Below are positions 1-10,610 of a DNA stretch of 57,194 nucleotides, one piece after another (the first letter of the stretch is position 1; each line of letters opens with the position of its first letter). The stretch is from Saprospiraceae bacterium (GTDB taxonomy: Bacteria > Bacteroidota > Bacteroidia > Chitinophagales > Saprospiraceae). A program made the translations under genes and the position numbers. A model generated the notes under the pieces. That model saw only the letters and a list, made by a program, of their open reading frames with translations. It was not told the DNA's origin and ran no database searches. The stretch covers positions 1 through 57,194 of the forward strand of contig JAGTVA010000062.1 in NCBI GenBank assembly GCA_018224445.1, read 5' to 3'.

Positions 1-4
1 ACCA

Positions 5-3000
5 ATGGATGTCAAAGACCATTGTGGAAATATAGTGGTTCCCGTATTGGATAGAGAAGAGGAGGATCCCCTTGGGAATGGGGTGGTACTGGTGACCTAT
101 TATTTCATATACACGGACTGTGCAGGCAATGCAACCGAATGGAAGTTTGTTTACACGGTAGAAGATACCGTACCTCCAACTATTGTGTGTCCTGAGGATT
201 TAAGAGTAGATACCGATCCGGGGGAGTGTTTTGCCACCGGGGTTGATCTTGGAGAGGCCGAGGCAAACGACAATTGTGGAATTGATACGATAATAGTGAA
301 TGCTCCCGATACCTTTGAATTGGGTCAAAATATAGTTATTTACATCGCTTATGATTTAAGCGGCAATACAGACAGTTGTGAACAAACCATAACGGTAGAG
401 GACAACGAAGATCCTGTGGTAATTTGTCCGGATGATATTGTAATTGAAAATGAGGAGGAGGAATGCCAGATCGAGGTTGACTGGGATGTTCCTGTGCCTA
501 CGGATAATTGCGGAGTAGACACCCTTATAGCCTCCCATATGCCGGGAGATACTTTTCCGGTAGGAATGACGGATGTCACGTATATAGTGATCGATGAATC
601 GGGAAATTCCGACACCTGTACTTTTACAATAGAGGTACTTGGAGCAGACTCGCTGACCATAACTTGCCCTGCTGATATTTTGGTAGAAAACGACACCACC
701 GAATGCGGAAAAGATCTTGTGGTTGAATTGCCGGAGGTAAGCGGTGGATGCGGAATGTTGACCATAACGAATGATTTCAATAACGAAGAGGCAGCCGATG
801 GATTTTACCCGGTAGGTACTACCATGGTAACCTATACGGTTACGGACGAGAATGGAAATGAGGAGAGCTGTGAATTTACCGTTACAGTGGAGGACACTGA
901 AGATCCGGTAATTCTCAATTGCCCCGAAGACATTGTAGTGGGCGCTGAACAAGGGGAATGCAGTGCAGTGGTGGAATGGTCAATACCTTCTGCGGAGGAC
1001 AATTGTCCCGGAGTGGAATTGACAAGTACCCATGAACCCGGAGATACTTTTGAGGTTGGAACCACTGTAGTGGTTTATACCGCAGAGGATGCCTCCGGAA
1101 ATACGGTCGAGTGCAGCTTCGAGGTTGTGGTAGAAGACAATGAGGCACCCAGCGTAGTTTGCCCCGATGATATTATAGTGGAAAACGAAGAAGAGGAGTG
1201 TGAGGTAGAGGTATTTTGGGATATTCCGGAACCAACAGATAATTGTGTGGTGGATACCCTTATAGCTTCCCATCAACCCGGAGATACCTTTCCCATTGGA
1301 ATTACGGAGGTAACCTACATTGTGATAGATGGTGCCGGAAATGCAGACACCTGTAGTTTTTTCATTGAAGTACTTGGTGGTGACCCGCTGACTATAGAGT
1401 GTCCTGCTGATATCTTGGTAGAAAACGACGCCACCGAATGCGGAGCAGATCTTGTGGTGGATTTACCTGAGGTAAATGGAGGTTGCGGAATGTTGACCAT
1501 AACCAACGATTTCAACCCGGATACAACTGTAGCCGATGGATTTTACCCGGTAGGAACTACCACTGTAACCTATACGGTTACGGATGAAAATGACAACATG
1601 GAAAGTTGTGAATTTACAGTTACAGTAGAGGACACTGAGGACCCGGTAATCCTCGATTGCCCAGGGGACCTCACAGTAGATACCGATTCTTCTGAATGTA
1701 GCGCAATTGTGGAGTGGATGCTGCCAACAGCAGAGGACAATTGTCCCGGAGTGGTATTGACAAGTACCCATGAGCCGGGCGATACTTTTGCCCTGGGTAC
1801 TATAGTGGTAACTTATACTGCGACAGATGCATCAGGCAATTCAGTAGAATGTACCTTTGAAATAACGGTAGAGGACAACGAAACCCCGGAGGTAATTTGT
1901 CCGGATGATATTGTAGAAGATAATTTGGAGGATGAGTGTGAAGTCGCAGTTACCTGGAATGTTCCTGTGCCTACTGATAATTGTGGGGTAGATACCCTTA
2001 TAGCCTCTCATGAACCGGGGGATACTTTTCCGGTAGGAATAACGGAAGTCATGTATATAGTGATCGATGAATCGGGAAATTCCGATACCTGTACTTTTAC
2101 AATAGAGGTACTTGGAGCAGATCCGTTGACTATAGTATGCCCTGCTGATATTGTGGCAGAAAACGACACCACCGAATGCGGAGCATATTTGACCGTACCC
2201 TTACCTACCGTGAGCGGTGGATGCGGAATGTTGACCATAACCAACGATTTTAACCCAGATACAACTGTAGCCGATGGATTTTACCCGGTAGGTACTACTA
2301 CAGTGACCTACACAGTTATGGACGAAAATGGCCATCCGCAGGATTGTCAATTTACGGTAACAGTAAATGATACCGAAGACCCTGTGATAATTGATTGCCC
2401 GGCGGACATTGTGTTGGATACTGATCCAGGGGAATGCAGTGCAGTGGTAACCTGGACAATTCCCACCGCAGAAGACAATTGCTTTGTTATGGATTTGACG
2501 AGCACCCATGAGTCGGGAGATACTTTTGAGGTTGGGGTAGATACCGTTTTTTATACAGCTATCGACTCTTCGGGCAATTCAGCGGAATGTAGTTTCGTAG
2601 TGGTGATTGAAGATGGGGAAAATCCTGTTTTTACATTTTGCCCCGCCGATACTACAGTGAGTTGTCATGACTACGAGGAGAATCTAGATCTCAGTCAATT
2701 TGGTGAGGCCGAGGCCGAGGACAATTGTTTATTGGTTAGCATAGATGAAGTGTCAACAGTAGATGTCGATACGTGCACGCAAACAGGAACAATAAGCAGG
2801 GAGTTTACAGTTACCGACGATGCCGGGAATACGGCCACATGTGAGCAGATAATTACCTTTGATGGAAAATCAATGCTGGATTCACTGGATTTTATTTGGC
2901 CCGATACCCTAATTACCGTGGAGGGTTGTGTGGACTTTCATGTCGACAGTATTCCGGATGGTTCTGCTCCCGAATTAAATCCGGATGTGGAAACTTGTAA

Positions 3001-4981
3001 TGAATACACAGTAGTAAATGACGATTTGATAATTGAGTCAGACACCATGTGTGATCAGATATTGAGGACGTGGATAGTCACCGACGAATGCCACAATACA
3101 GTATGGGAGTTTGAACAAATACTAACTGTGGAAGATACCACACCACCTGAATTTATTAATGTTCCGGATACCCTTGAGTTTTACTTAACCGAGGACAGTT
3201 GTGAGATATTTGTAAATTTAGATCCGGTGTTAGCCGAGGATCAATGTGGCTTTGAGGTGAATGTTACGAATAACTCTCCTTTCAGTGACAGTACCGGTGC
3301 CGACGCAAGTGGAGTGTACCCGGTAGGGACAACTGATTTTAGTTATTTTGCTGAGAACCATTGCGGTGTCGTGGCCGAATTTGAATTTACCATAATAGTA
3401 CTGGACACCATCACACCTGACATTAATTGTGTGAAGGAAATTGTAGATTGGGGTGATTCAGATACGCTGGTCGTATCTATTTTCGGTGGAATAGTATCGG
3501 CATCCGACAATTGTACAGATTCTGCTAACTTAATAATCACTCTGGATATAAATGATCCCGGCCTGGATTCGCTTGTCATACCCTGCGATTCGCTAAATTT
3601 AGCTTCTGGGCCGGATGGACACACTCTTTTTGATTACTGGATTTACGCAATCGACGAATTTGGCAATATCGATTCTTGTAAAGGGTCTTTGAGGGTGGAT
3701 CACAATGAGGTCTGTTTTTCATCAGGCCTTCATTTGAATGGGTCTTTATTTACCTTTAGTGACGAAACACCTATCAGCAATAGTCTGGTATTTGTTGAGT
3801 CAGGGGGTGATACCTGGGAAACGACTTCTGATGAGTACGGATTTTTTGAATTTTTGAATTTAGAATACAGGGAAGATATGTGGTTAAAACCACTCAATGA
3901 CGACGATCCGCTCAATGGAGTGACAACCTTTGATATTTTCTTATTGCAGCGGCATATCCTGGGTATTGATGTAATTACCAATCCCTACTACCTCATCGCA
4001 GGGGATGTGAATAACGATGGCAGGTTAAACATCCTGGATATAGCAGAACTGAGAAGGTTAATATTGGGAACCTACAATCAATTTCCCAACAACACCTCCT
4101 GGAGGTTTTTAGATGCTGACTTTATTGTTCCATACGGAGTAATGCCGACACAAATTGATTTACCTGAATCCGTCTTAATTGAACCCGGTATTGATCGATT
4201 CTACAATAAAGATTTTGTGGGAATTAAAATCGGAGATCTTAATGGCAATGCAATTGGGAGTCCAGCCAACCCCCAACATTCAATGGCCAGGAGTGGGCCA
4301 CATCCGCTGGAAGCGGTGGACCGAATTTTTAAAGCCGGTGAGGTAGTCACGGTGGACTTAAGACTGACAGATATGAACCGAATCAATGGAATTCAATTTG
4401 AACTCCTGTGGGACAGCGATTATCTGAATATACAGGATGTAGTAATGAATCAAAACATAACTTCTCTATCGGATATATACAACATAAGTTACAGAGATGA
4501 ATTTGGCTCCATGGCATTGAGTGTCAGTTCAGTTCACCCCATTGCGGTTGAAAAGGAAGATTTTATTGTAGAGATTCAATTCACAGCAATAAGGGAAGGG
4601 GTATTATCTGAAGCGATAAAACTGGACTCGGAGAATGTGGTGCCGGAGGTATTTGATGGCCTCAGAGATCTCAGGCTGCTCGAATTGGTTTTTGTTGATC
4701 GGATAGGTGAAGACGGAAATCGTTTTGAGTTGTTTCAAAATCGCCCCAATCCATTTACAGGCAATACCCTAATTCCATTTGTGATTCCTTCGGATGGGGA
4801 GACAACCCTCCAACTTTTCAATGTTGCAGGAAAGCTGATCTGGAATACTCGCCAAAATTTACCTGCGGGCAAACACCAATTTGAGTTGGATGCAGGAAAA
4901 ATTGGGTTGACCCCGGGTGTGTATTATTATCAATTGTCCACGGGAAATCACGTGGCTGTTAAAAAAATGGTAGTCAATTAA
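5..4981 (+). CDS. Giant secreted HYR-repeat protein with dockerin-like, cohesin-like and T9SS type A sorting domains (5' end cut by window edge)
   Basis: Repeated '..CPxDI.....CxxxVxWxxPxxxDNCxxxxLxxxHxPGDTFPVGxTxVxYxVxDxSGNxxxCxFxIxV' units; dockerin-like 'GDVNNDGRLNILDIAELRRLILG'; C-terminal 'FELFQNRPNPFTGNTLIPFVIPSDGETTLQLFNVAGKLIW...GVYYYQLSTGNHVAVKKMVVN'. Frame is open at the left edge (codon before the ATG is cca). Confidence 0.9.
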   Translation: MDVKDHCGNIVVPVLDREEEDPLGNGVVLVTYYFIYTDCAGNATEWKFVYTVEDTVPPTIVCPEDLRVDTDPGECFATGVDLGEAEANDNCGIDTIIVNAPDTFELGQNIVIYIAYDLSGNTDSCEQTITVEDNEDPVVICPDDIVIENEEEECQIEVDWDVPVPTDNCGVDTLIASHMPGDTFPVGMTDVTYIVIDESGNSDTCTFTIEVLGADSLTITCPADILVENDTTECGKDLVVELPEVSGGCGMLTITNDFNNEEAADGFYPVGTTMVTYTVTDENGNEESCEFTVTVEDTEDPVILNCPEDIVVGAEQGECSAVVEWSIPSAEDNCPGVELTSTHEPGDTFEVGTTVVVYTAEDASGNTVECSFEVVVEDNEAPSVVCPDDIIVENEEEECEVEVFWDIPEPTDNCVVDTLIASHQPGDTFPIGITEVTYIVIDGAGNADTCSFFIEVLGGDPLTIECPADILVENDATECGADLVVDLPEVNGGCGMLTITNDFNPDTTVADGFYPVGTTTVTYTVTDENDNMESCEFTVTVEDTEDPVILDCPGDLTVDTDSSECSAIVEWMLPTAEDNCPGVVLTSTHEPGDTFALGTIVVTYTATDASGNSVECTFEITVEDNETPEVICPDDIVEDNLEDECEVAVTWNVPVPTDNCGVDTLIASHEPGDTFPVGITEVMYIVIDESGNSDTCTFTIEVLGADPLTIVCPADIVAENDTTECGAYLTVPLPTVSGGCGMLTITNDFNPDTTVADGFYPVGTTTVTYTVMDENGHPQDCQFTVTVNDTEDPVIIDCPADIVLDTDPGECSAVVTWTIPTAEDNCFVMDLTSTHESGDTFEVGVDTVFYTAIDSSGNSAECSFVVVIEDGENPVFTFCPADTTVSCHDYEENLDLSQFGEAEAEDNCLLVSIDEVSTVDVDTCTQTGTISREFTVTDDAGNTATCEQIITFDGKSMLDSLDFIWPDTLITVEGCVDFHVDSIPDGSAPELNPDVETCNEYTVVNDDLIIESDTMCDQILRTWIVTDECHNTVWEFEQILTVEDTTPPEFINVPDTLEFYLTEDSCEIFVNLDPVLAEDQCGFEVNVTNNSPFSDSTGADASGVYPVGTTDFSYFAENHCGVVAEFEFTIIVLDTITPDINCVKEIVDWGDSDTLVVSIFGGIVSASDNCTDSANLIITLDINDPGLDSLVIPCDSLNLASGPDGHTLFDYWIYAIDEFGNIDSCKGSLRVDHNEVCFSSGLHLNGSLFTFSDETPISNSLVFVESGGDTWETTSDEYGFFEFLNLEYREDMWLKPLNDDDPLNGVTTFDIFLLQRHILGIDVITNPYYLIAGDVNNDGRLNILDIAELRRLILGTYNQFPNNTSWRFLDADFIVPYGVMPTQIDLPESVLIEPGIDRFYNKDFVGIKIGDLNGNAIGSPANPQHSMARSGPHPLEAVDRIFKAGEVVTVDLRLTDMNRINGIQFELLWDSDYLNIQDVVMNQNITSLSDIYNISYRDEFGSMALSVSSVHPIAVEKEDFIVEIQFTAIREGVLSEAIKLDSENVVPEVFDGLRDLRLLELVFVDRIGEDGNRFELFQNRPNPFTGNTLIPFVIPSDGETTLQLFNVAGKLIWNTRQNLPAGKHQFELDAGKIGLTPGVYYYQLSTGNHVAVKKMVVN
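421..2630 (+). repeat. Higher-order in-gene tandem repeat: about 735-738 bp units, each encoding three HYR-like domains, ~3 copies
   Basis: Equivalent positions 'aatttgtccggatgatattgt' at 421, 'agtttgccccgatgatattat' at 1156 and 'aatttgtccggatgatattgt' at 1894. 'GGCGMLTITNDFN....ADGFYPVGTT.VTYTV' recurs once per unit. Confidence 0.85.
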
Positions 4982-5010
4982 TTTATAAAACGGACTCAAT
5001 AAATTCCATC

Positions 5011-5060
5011 CCAAATGGGAGTTTTGCACTTTGCAAGGCTCCCATTTTGGTATTTTTTGC
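5011..5060 (+). terminator. Rho-independent terminator after HYR gene 1
   Basis: CCCAAATGGGAG ... CTCCCATTTTGG inverted repeat followed by tatttttt. Confidence 0.75.
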
Positions 5061-5144
5061 ATTTTTATTAAACACATATAAAATAAAATAAAGTATAAAA
5101 TATTAATATACAGTGATTTAATTTATTATAAAAAAATGAATGTA

Positions 5145-5197
5145 AAAAATACCCACTCCGGGTGTTTGGATCATATTAAAATAAAACCTTATATTTG
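5145..5197 (+). promoter_or_regulatory. Putative Bacteroidota promoter of HYR gene 2 (upstream box + -33 TTTG + -7 TATATTTG)
   Basis: AAAAAATACCCACTCCGGG box at 5145, TTTG at 5165-5168, 21-nt spacer, TATATTTG at 5190-5197. Confidence 0.65.
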
Positions 5198-5413
5198 CAA
5201 TGTATTACATAAAGTTGTAATTTATTAAAAGCTAAAATAGAATTACCTACAAGTTATTATAGTTTTTAATATATACTTTATTCCAACCTACCTGAAAGAA
5301 ATAATTCCAACCTACGCATAGATTGATTTCCCTATGCCTTGCCGCCAAGACAAGGGCTGTACTGGTATATGTAAATATGAATTATTGATTTTTTTAACTA
5401 AAACTAAGTTCTC

Positions 5414-8400
5414 ATGATTACGATTACTAACTATTACCGAAAATTCGGTGCGTGGAAAGTCATGAGTCAACACATCTTTCCATCCCTAACGGTTGCTATG
5501 TTGACACTTTTTTCACTGTTTGTTGTAAATCAACAAATGCAGGCACAGACCTCGTGTACGATGGAGTGCCCTGATGACATTGTATTTAATATTGTCGATG
5601 ACGGGTGTGTACCCATCATTAATTACGAGCTGGAATTCACCGGAGATTGTCCGACTTCAGGATTGAACGGATTTGCTGAGTTTTTTGAACCTTCTAACTG
5701 GACTTTTGACCCCAAAGCCGGAAATGGTATGGTTGATGAGTCATATGCACCTGATTCCATTAAAATTACTGGATCAAATTCCTTCACAAATGATACTATT
5801 AGTACCTTGTACTGTATTGACGTTACCATTAATTCAGATGTATCATTTGACTGGGATTACCAGAGTTTAAATACTTCTCCAGATTGGGATCCTTTTGGAT
5901 ACATGGTAAATGGAGTATTTACTCAGCTAACCGATGACAACGGTCCACTAACTCAAAATGGGAGTGAAGTCATTCCTCTAAAAGCAGGAGATGAATTTTG
6001 TTATAATGTATTTACTGTAGATGATATATTGGGTGAAGCAGTAGTTGTAATATCAAACTTTAGTTTCAATCCACCTGAGCTGACTGCGGGATTGGAAAGC
6101 GGTTCTACTTTTCCAATTGGAACCACTGAAGTGAGCTACTCATTCGATCCCGGAGACGGAAGTGGTGTTCAGGAGTGCTCTTTTGAAGTTACTGTAAACA
6201 CACCTACGCCTCCCAATGATGAAATCAGTTGCAAGCAAAACGTACAGGTTTCTGTAGGTTCCAATTGTACTGCGGTGGTTACTCCCGACGAAATGTTGGC
6301 GGGCAATATTCCCTGTGCCGACCAACTTCATATAGTCGAAATTGAAAACAGAGGGACAGATATAGTAGATCAGGATGACCTGGACCAAACCCTGCTGGTT
6401 AAAGTAACTCGTCTCGATGAGGAGGGGAACCCTTCGGGCAATCATTGCTGGGGGTATGTAACGGTAGAAGATAAATTGAAGCCCACTATAGAATGTTCAA
6501 TGGATACGGTATCTTGTCTTGAAACTCTGGCATTTACCCTACCAGATGCATCTGACAATTGCGGACCGGTAGATACCATTGTTTTGTTGAATCAAACGGA
6601 CTCAGTTCTTTGCGATGATTTGTTGATCAGAAAAATTGAAAGAACCTATGTGGCTATCGATCAGAGTGGTAATCAATCAGATCCCTGTACGCAGACCCTT
6701 TATGTACAAAGAATAGACGTGGACTCAATTGAATTTCCCGAGGACTTTATTGCAGCCAATGATTCGGCTTTGAGTTGCGATGAGGGATTTCCGGTGACGG
6801 GTCAGGGACATCCTTCTCCGGTGTACACCGGCTACCCTCAATTGGACAGTATTGAAATCATAGGTCAGTTGAATAATATATGCGGTATCAGCTCGGGTTT
6901 TTCCGATCAAATACTGACCTCCAGTCCATGCAAAACCCTAATCCGCAGGACCTGGACCATCGCCGAGTGGAGATGTGACAATTCCACCAACATTATTACT
7001 GAATTTCAGGAAATAGAAATCCTGGATAAAGAAGGACCGGAATTGATTTGCCCTCAAGATATTACGGTTACTACTTCTTCCAATCAGAATTGTTCGGCCG
7101 GTGTTTTTATTCCAAAGCCCGATGCTGAAGACAATTGCAACGAAGTGGACCGAATAGATATAGACCCTCCCAATGGATTTCAATTTGACTGGCAGGGTGG
7201 TATCATCCATTTCAATGCCGGGGTAAATGAAGTGGAATTTATCGCTTATGATGTGTGCCAAAATTTCACAACTTGCACCATGACGGTTACGGTAATGGAC
7301 GAAACACCACCGGTTCCCATTTGCAAAGAAAATACAGTAGTATCATTAACTTCCGATGGAACTGCCCGCGTGTTTGCCGAGTCATTTGACAATGGCAGTT
7401 ATGACGAGTGCGGCGAGGTGACTTTTGACGTGAGGAGAATGAATCAGGGTTGTGACATCGTTGCGCCTACCTTCAAGTCTTATGTGGACTTTTATTGTTG
7501 TGATTTAATGGACAATCCCATTCAAATAATTTTGAGGGTGACGGATGAAAGTGGCAACGAAAATGAATGTATGGTTTTTGTAGAAGTACAGGATAAACTG
7601 CCCGCTTCGATCACCTGCCCTCCCCACATTACTGTGAGTTGTCAGTATCCCTTTGATGAAGACGACCTCTCCGTGTTTGGAAGTGTGGTGGTAGTAAGTG
7701 ACTTGGCAGATTTGCAAAATCCATTGACCGACCCTAGGAATCCGATAATTATCGACGACGCCGGCAATACGGAATATACCCCTCAGCCCTATAATTGGGG
7801 AGTAGATGGTTTTGCCTATGACAATTGTGCAGTGATAGTGAGCGATACATTTGTTAGTGATATAGGTATGTGTGGAACGGGATCCATTACCAGGACGTTT
7901 TATGCGCACGGAGTTGCCGGTAATCTAGGTGCTCAATGTAACCAGGTGATTACAATAGAAAATTTTACTCCATTTGAATTTTCTTCCATCGATTGGCCGG
8001 AGGATGTGATGTTGGTAAATGTGTGTGATGGAATAGATACCCATCCCGATGAAACCGGATATCCAGAGTATACACAGGGAATTTGCGACAATGTGCATTA
8101 CAACTACACCGATCAAACTTTTTATACCACCAGCCCTAACGATCCGGTTTGTTACAAAATCATCAGAACCTGGACAGTGATCGATTGGTGTCAGTTTGAA
8201 AATGGACATTACTACACCTGGACCTGGGAACAGGCCATCAAGATAGTAAATAATGAAGCTCCTGAATTTACGGGAGATCCTCAAGATATATCGGTGAATT
8301 CCATGGATCCGGCTTGCGTTTCTTCTCTCGTCAATTTAAAACAATCTGCTACAGACGATTGTACGCCACCAGAGGACCTGGTGTGGAGATACGACATAGA

Positions 8401-10144
8401 TTTAGATAATGACGGGACCTTTAATCTCAGCTCTACGGATCCCAATGCCGGCGATCCCACAGATGCAAGCGGTGAATATCAGGTGGGCAGACACAGAATT
8501 GTTTGGACGGTTTCTGACGGATGCGGAAACACTTCTACCTTACAGCAATTTTTTACCGTATTGAATATGACTCAACCCAAAGTTTTGTGTAGAAACGGAA
8601 TTGCAATTGAGTTAATGCCCATGGACACCAACAACGACGGCGAGTTTGATTATGCTATGCTGAATTTAAAAGCCAGCTTTTTGGATGCAGGCAGCTATCA
8701 CAATTGTGGATACGATGTAGTTTATTCTTTTTCACCGGACCCCACCGAAACCACACGGTTATTTGATTGTGACGACATTGGAAATCAATCGGTGGCACTT
8801 TATGTGATTTCAGATAATGGGACCTTTGATGTGTGTATAGCGACAGTTGATGTGCAGGACAACAATCAGGCCTGCAATGGCGCAGGTGGTACCTCAGGAG
8901 GCGGACAAAACGGTATAATAAGTGGTTTGATATCTATGGAAGATGGAAGATCGGTTAACGAAGTAGCTGTTAATTTGGAAGGGGCGGGAATTGCTCCCTC
9001 CATGACCAACACTTCAGGAAACTATAACTTCCCGGCCATGTCGTTGGGAGGAGCGTATGAAGTAGTTCCTGAGAGAGATGTGAATCCATTGGAAGGAGTG
9101 ACCACTTTTGATGTGGCATTGATCCAAAGGCACATCCTGGGTATATCCTATTTCAACTCTCCCTACCAGTGGATTGCAGCGGATATTGACCGCAACGGAG
9201 TAGTGGATGTAAGAGATATTTCGCATCTCAGAAGAGTGATTTTAGGTACTTACGATGAATTCCCGGACAATACCTCCTGGAGGTTTGTGGATGCAGATTA
9301 CCAATTCACTGCCTTTAATCCCCTTGAGGAGCAGTTTAACGAAACCTATATGATCCCGGATTTCAATGCGCATATGCCGGGAGTGGACTTTATAGGTGTA
9401 AAAATCGGAGACATTGACGGCAGTGTGGATCCTTCAGGTATCGATGGATCGGATGAGAGAAGTCAAAACAATCCTCTGGTATTGAATATGGACCACCAGA
9501 GTTTCAGCTCTGATGAACTTATTTACATGGAGGTAAAGGCAAAGGACTTCACTGAGGTAGATGCTTTTCAGTTTACTCTCCTGTTTGACAAAGAACTCCT
9601 GGAATTGAGTGACGTGACTCCGGAACGCATTGACCTGAGTGAGAAAAACGTTGGACAGCAGTTGATCAGTGAAGGTATAGTTACCTTTAGCTGGAACGAC
9701 ATACTACCGACTTCTATAGAGGATGAGGAGGTATTGTTTACCCTGGTATTTGAAGCGAAAAGCAATGGGGAGGTGCCTGATGCAATAAATGTATCTTCTA
9801 TGGTTACCCAAACCAGAGCTTATGTTAAGGGCGAACCTAGAGAATTGGTATTGAATTTTAGCGGTGATTACCAGGTTGGTGACAACTTTGAATTGTACCA
9901 AAATCGCCCCAATCCATTTAAGGATGAGACAGTCATTGGATTTAGAATGGCCAACGATGCACCGGCTACCCTTACCATATACGATGTAACCGGAAAAATG
10001 GTGAGAACGATTGAAAGAGATTTTCACAAGGGATATAACGAAATCAGAATTGACGATCTCTCTTCCTGGACCAATCAGGTATACTATTACAGATTGGATA
10101 CCGAGGGTTACAGTGCGACGAAGAAAATGATATTGATCAGATAA
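5414..10144 (+). CDS. Giant secreted HYR/Ig-like repeat protein with CarboxypepD_reg-like, dockerin-like, cohesin-like and T9SS sorting domains
   Basis: N-terminal signal-like segment ending '..QQMQAQTSC'; HYR-type repeats; 'ISGLISMEDGRSVNEVAVNLEGAG..'; dockerin-like 'AADIDRNGVVDVRDISHLRRVILG'; C-terminal 'FELYQNRPNPFKDETVIGFRMANDAPATLTIYDVTGKMV...SATKKMILIR'. Confidence 0.9.
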   Translation: MITITNYYRKFGAWKVMSQHIFPSLTVAMLTLFSLFVVNQQMQAQTSCTMECPDDIVFNIVDDGCVPIINYELEFTGDCPTSGLNGFAEFFEPSNWTFDPKAGNGMVDESYAPDSIKITGSNSFTNDTISTLYCIDVTINSDVSFDWDYQSLNTSPDWDPFGYMVNGVFTQLTDDNGPLTQNGSEVIPLKAGDEFCYNVFTVDDILGEAVVVISNFSFNPPELTAGLESGSTFPIGTTEVSYSFDPGDGSGVQECSFEVTVNTPTPPNDEISCKQNVQVSVGSNCTAVVTPDEMLAGNIPCADQLHIVEIENRGTDIVDQDDLDQTLLVKVTRLDEEGNPSGNHCWGYVTVEDKLKPTIECSMDTVSCLETLAFTLPDASDNCGPVDTIVLLNQTDSVLCDDLLIRKIERTYVAIDQSGNQSDPCTQTLYVQRIDVDSIEFPEDFIAANDSALSCDEGFPVTGQGHPSPVYTGYPQLDSIEIIGQLNNICGISSGFSDQILTSSPCKTLIRRTWTIAEWRCDNSTNIITEFQEIEILDKEGPELICPQDITVTTSSNQNCSAGVFIPKPDAEDNCNEVDRIDIDPPNGFQFDWQGGIIHFNAGVNEVEFIAYDVCQNFTTCTMTVTVMDETPPVPICKENTVVSLTSDGTARVFAESFDNGSYDECGEVTFDVRRMNQGCDIVAPTFKSYVDFYCCDLMDNPIQIILRVTDESGNENECMVFVEVQDKLPASITCPPHITVSCQYPFDEDDLSVFGSVVVVSDLADLQNPLTDPRNPIIIDDAGNTEYTPQPYNWGVDGFAYDNCAVIVSDTFVSDIGMCGTGSITRTFYAHGVAGNLGAQCNQVITIENFTPFEFSSIDWPEDVMLVNVCDGIDTHPDETGYPEYTQGICDNVHYNYTDQTFYTTSPNDPVCYKIIRTWTVIDWCQFENGHYYTWTWEQAIKIVNNEAPEFTGDPQDISVNSMDPACVSSLVNLKQSATDDCTPPEDLVWRYDIDLDNDGTFNLSSTDPNAGDPTDASGEYQVGRHRIVWTVSDGCGNTSTLQQFFTVLNMTQPKVLCRNGIAIELMPMDTNNDGEFDYAMLNLKASFLDAGSYHNCGYDVVYSFSPDPTETTRLFDCDDIGNQSVALYVISDNGTFDVCIATVDVQDNNQACNGAGGTSGGGQNGIISGLISMEDGRSVNEVAVNLEGAGIAPSMTNTSGNYNFPAMSLGGAYEVVPERDVNPLEGVTTFDVALIQRHILGISYFNSPYQWIAADIDRNGVVDVRDISHLRRVILGTYDEFPDNTSWRFVDADYQFTAFNPLEEQFNETYMIPDFNAHMPGVDFIGVKIGDIDGSVDPSGIDGSDERSQNNPLVLNMDHQSFSSDELIYMEVKAKDFTEVDAFQFTLLFDKELLELSDVTPERIDLSEKNVGQQLISEGIVTFSWNDILPTSIEDEEVLFTLVFEAKSNGEVPDAINVSSMVTQTRAYVKGEPRELVLNFSGDYQVGDNFELYQNRPNPFKDETVIGFRMANDAPATLTIYDVTGKMVRTIERDFHKGYNEIRIDDLSSWTNQVYYYRLDTEGYSATKKMILIR

Positions 10145-10203
10145 GCAATTGGTTTTCTTCTAAAAAAGAAAGCAAGAATTTAGTTTACTGTTATTGGGAT
10201 GGG

Positions 10204-10242
10204 ACCTCCTCTTCAAAAAAGTTTGAAGGGGAGGTTTTTTAT
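10204..10242 (+). terminator. Rho-independent terminator after HYR gene 2
   Basis: ACCTCCTCTTCAAA-aaag-TTTGAAGGGGAGGTTTTTT. Confidence 0.85.
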
Positions 10243-10298
10243 TTTTACTACTAAGCTTTGATTAATAGCATCTTAAACTTTATAAAATATCATCATCT

Positions 10299-10351
10299 AA
10301 AAAATACCCCATCTCCGGCTTGTTGAATTACAATATTTCGTAATATATTTG
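10299..10351 (+). promoter_or_regulatory. Putative promoter of HYR gene 3, same architecture as gene 2
   Basis: AAAAAATACCCCATCTCCGG box, TTG at 10320-10322, 21-nt spacer, TATATTTG at 10344-10351. Confidence 0.6.
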
Positions 10352-10610
10352 CCCTTGATGACAAACGAAGTCATATATAACCTACAATTATAATTTATTT
10401 CCAACCTGAAGATTGTAGAGTAAAAAAACTACTGCGTTCCAACTTTCCAACCAAGAATTGATAGTAAATCTACTAGACTGCAAATAGTGCGCAGTTTAAC
10501 AAATTAGTATATGGATATCTCCATGCACCGGAATTATTTCTGTTGTCGGGTGAGGTAGTCAATATAACGGTCATTGTATTTTAAAATTAACTAACTAAAA
10601 CTAAGTTCTC

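Noticed and set aside
349-2509. Multiple long minus-strand ORFs under HYR gene 1 (for example 349..780, 356..952, 1463..1771)
   Set aside because: Coding shadows of the repetitive sense frame: they recur with the same period as the HYR repeats, have low-complexity Ser/Thr-rich or Tyr/Arg-rich composition and no recognisable domain.
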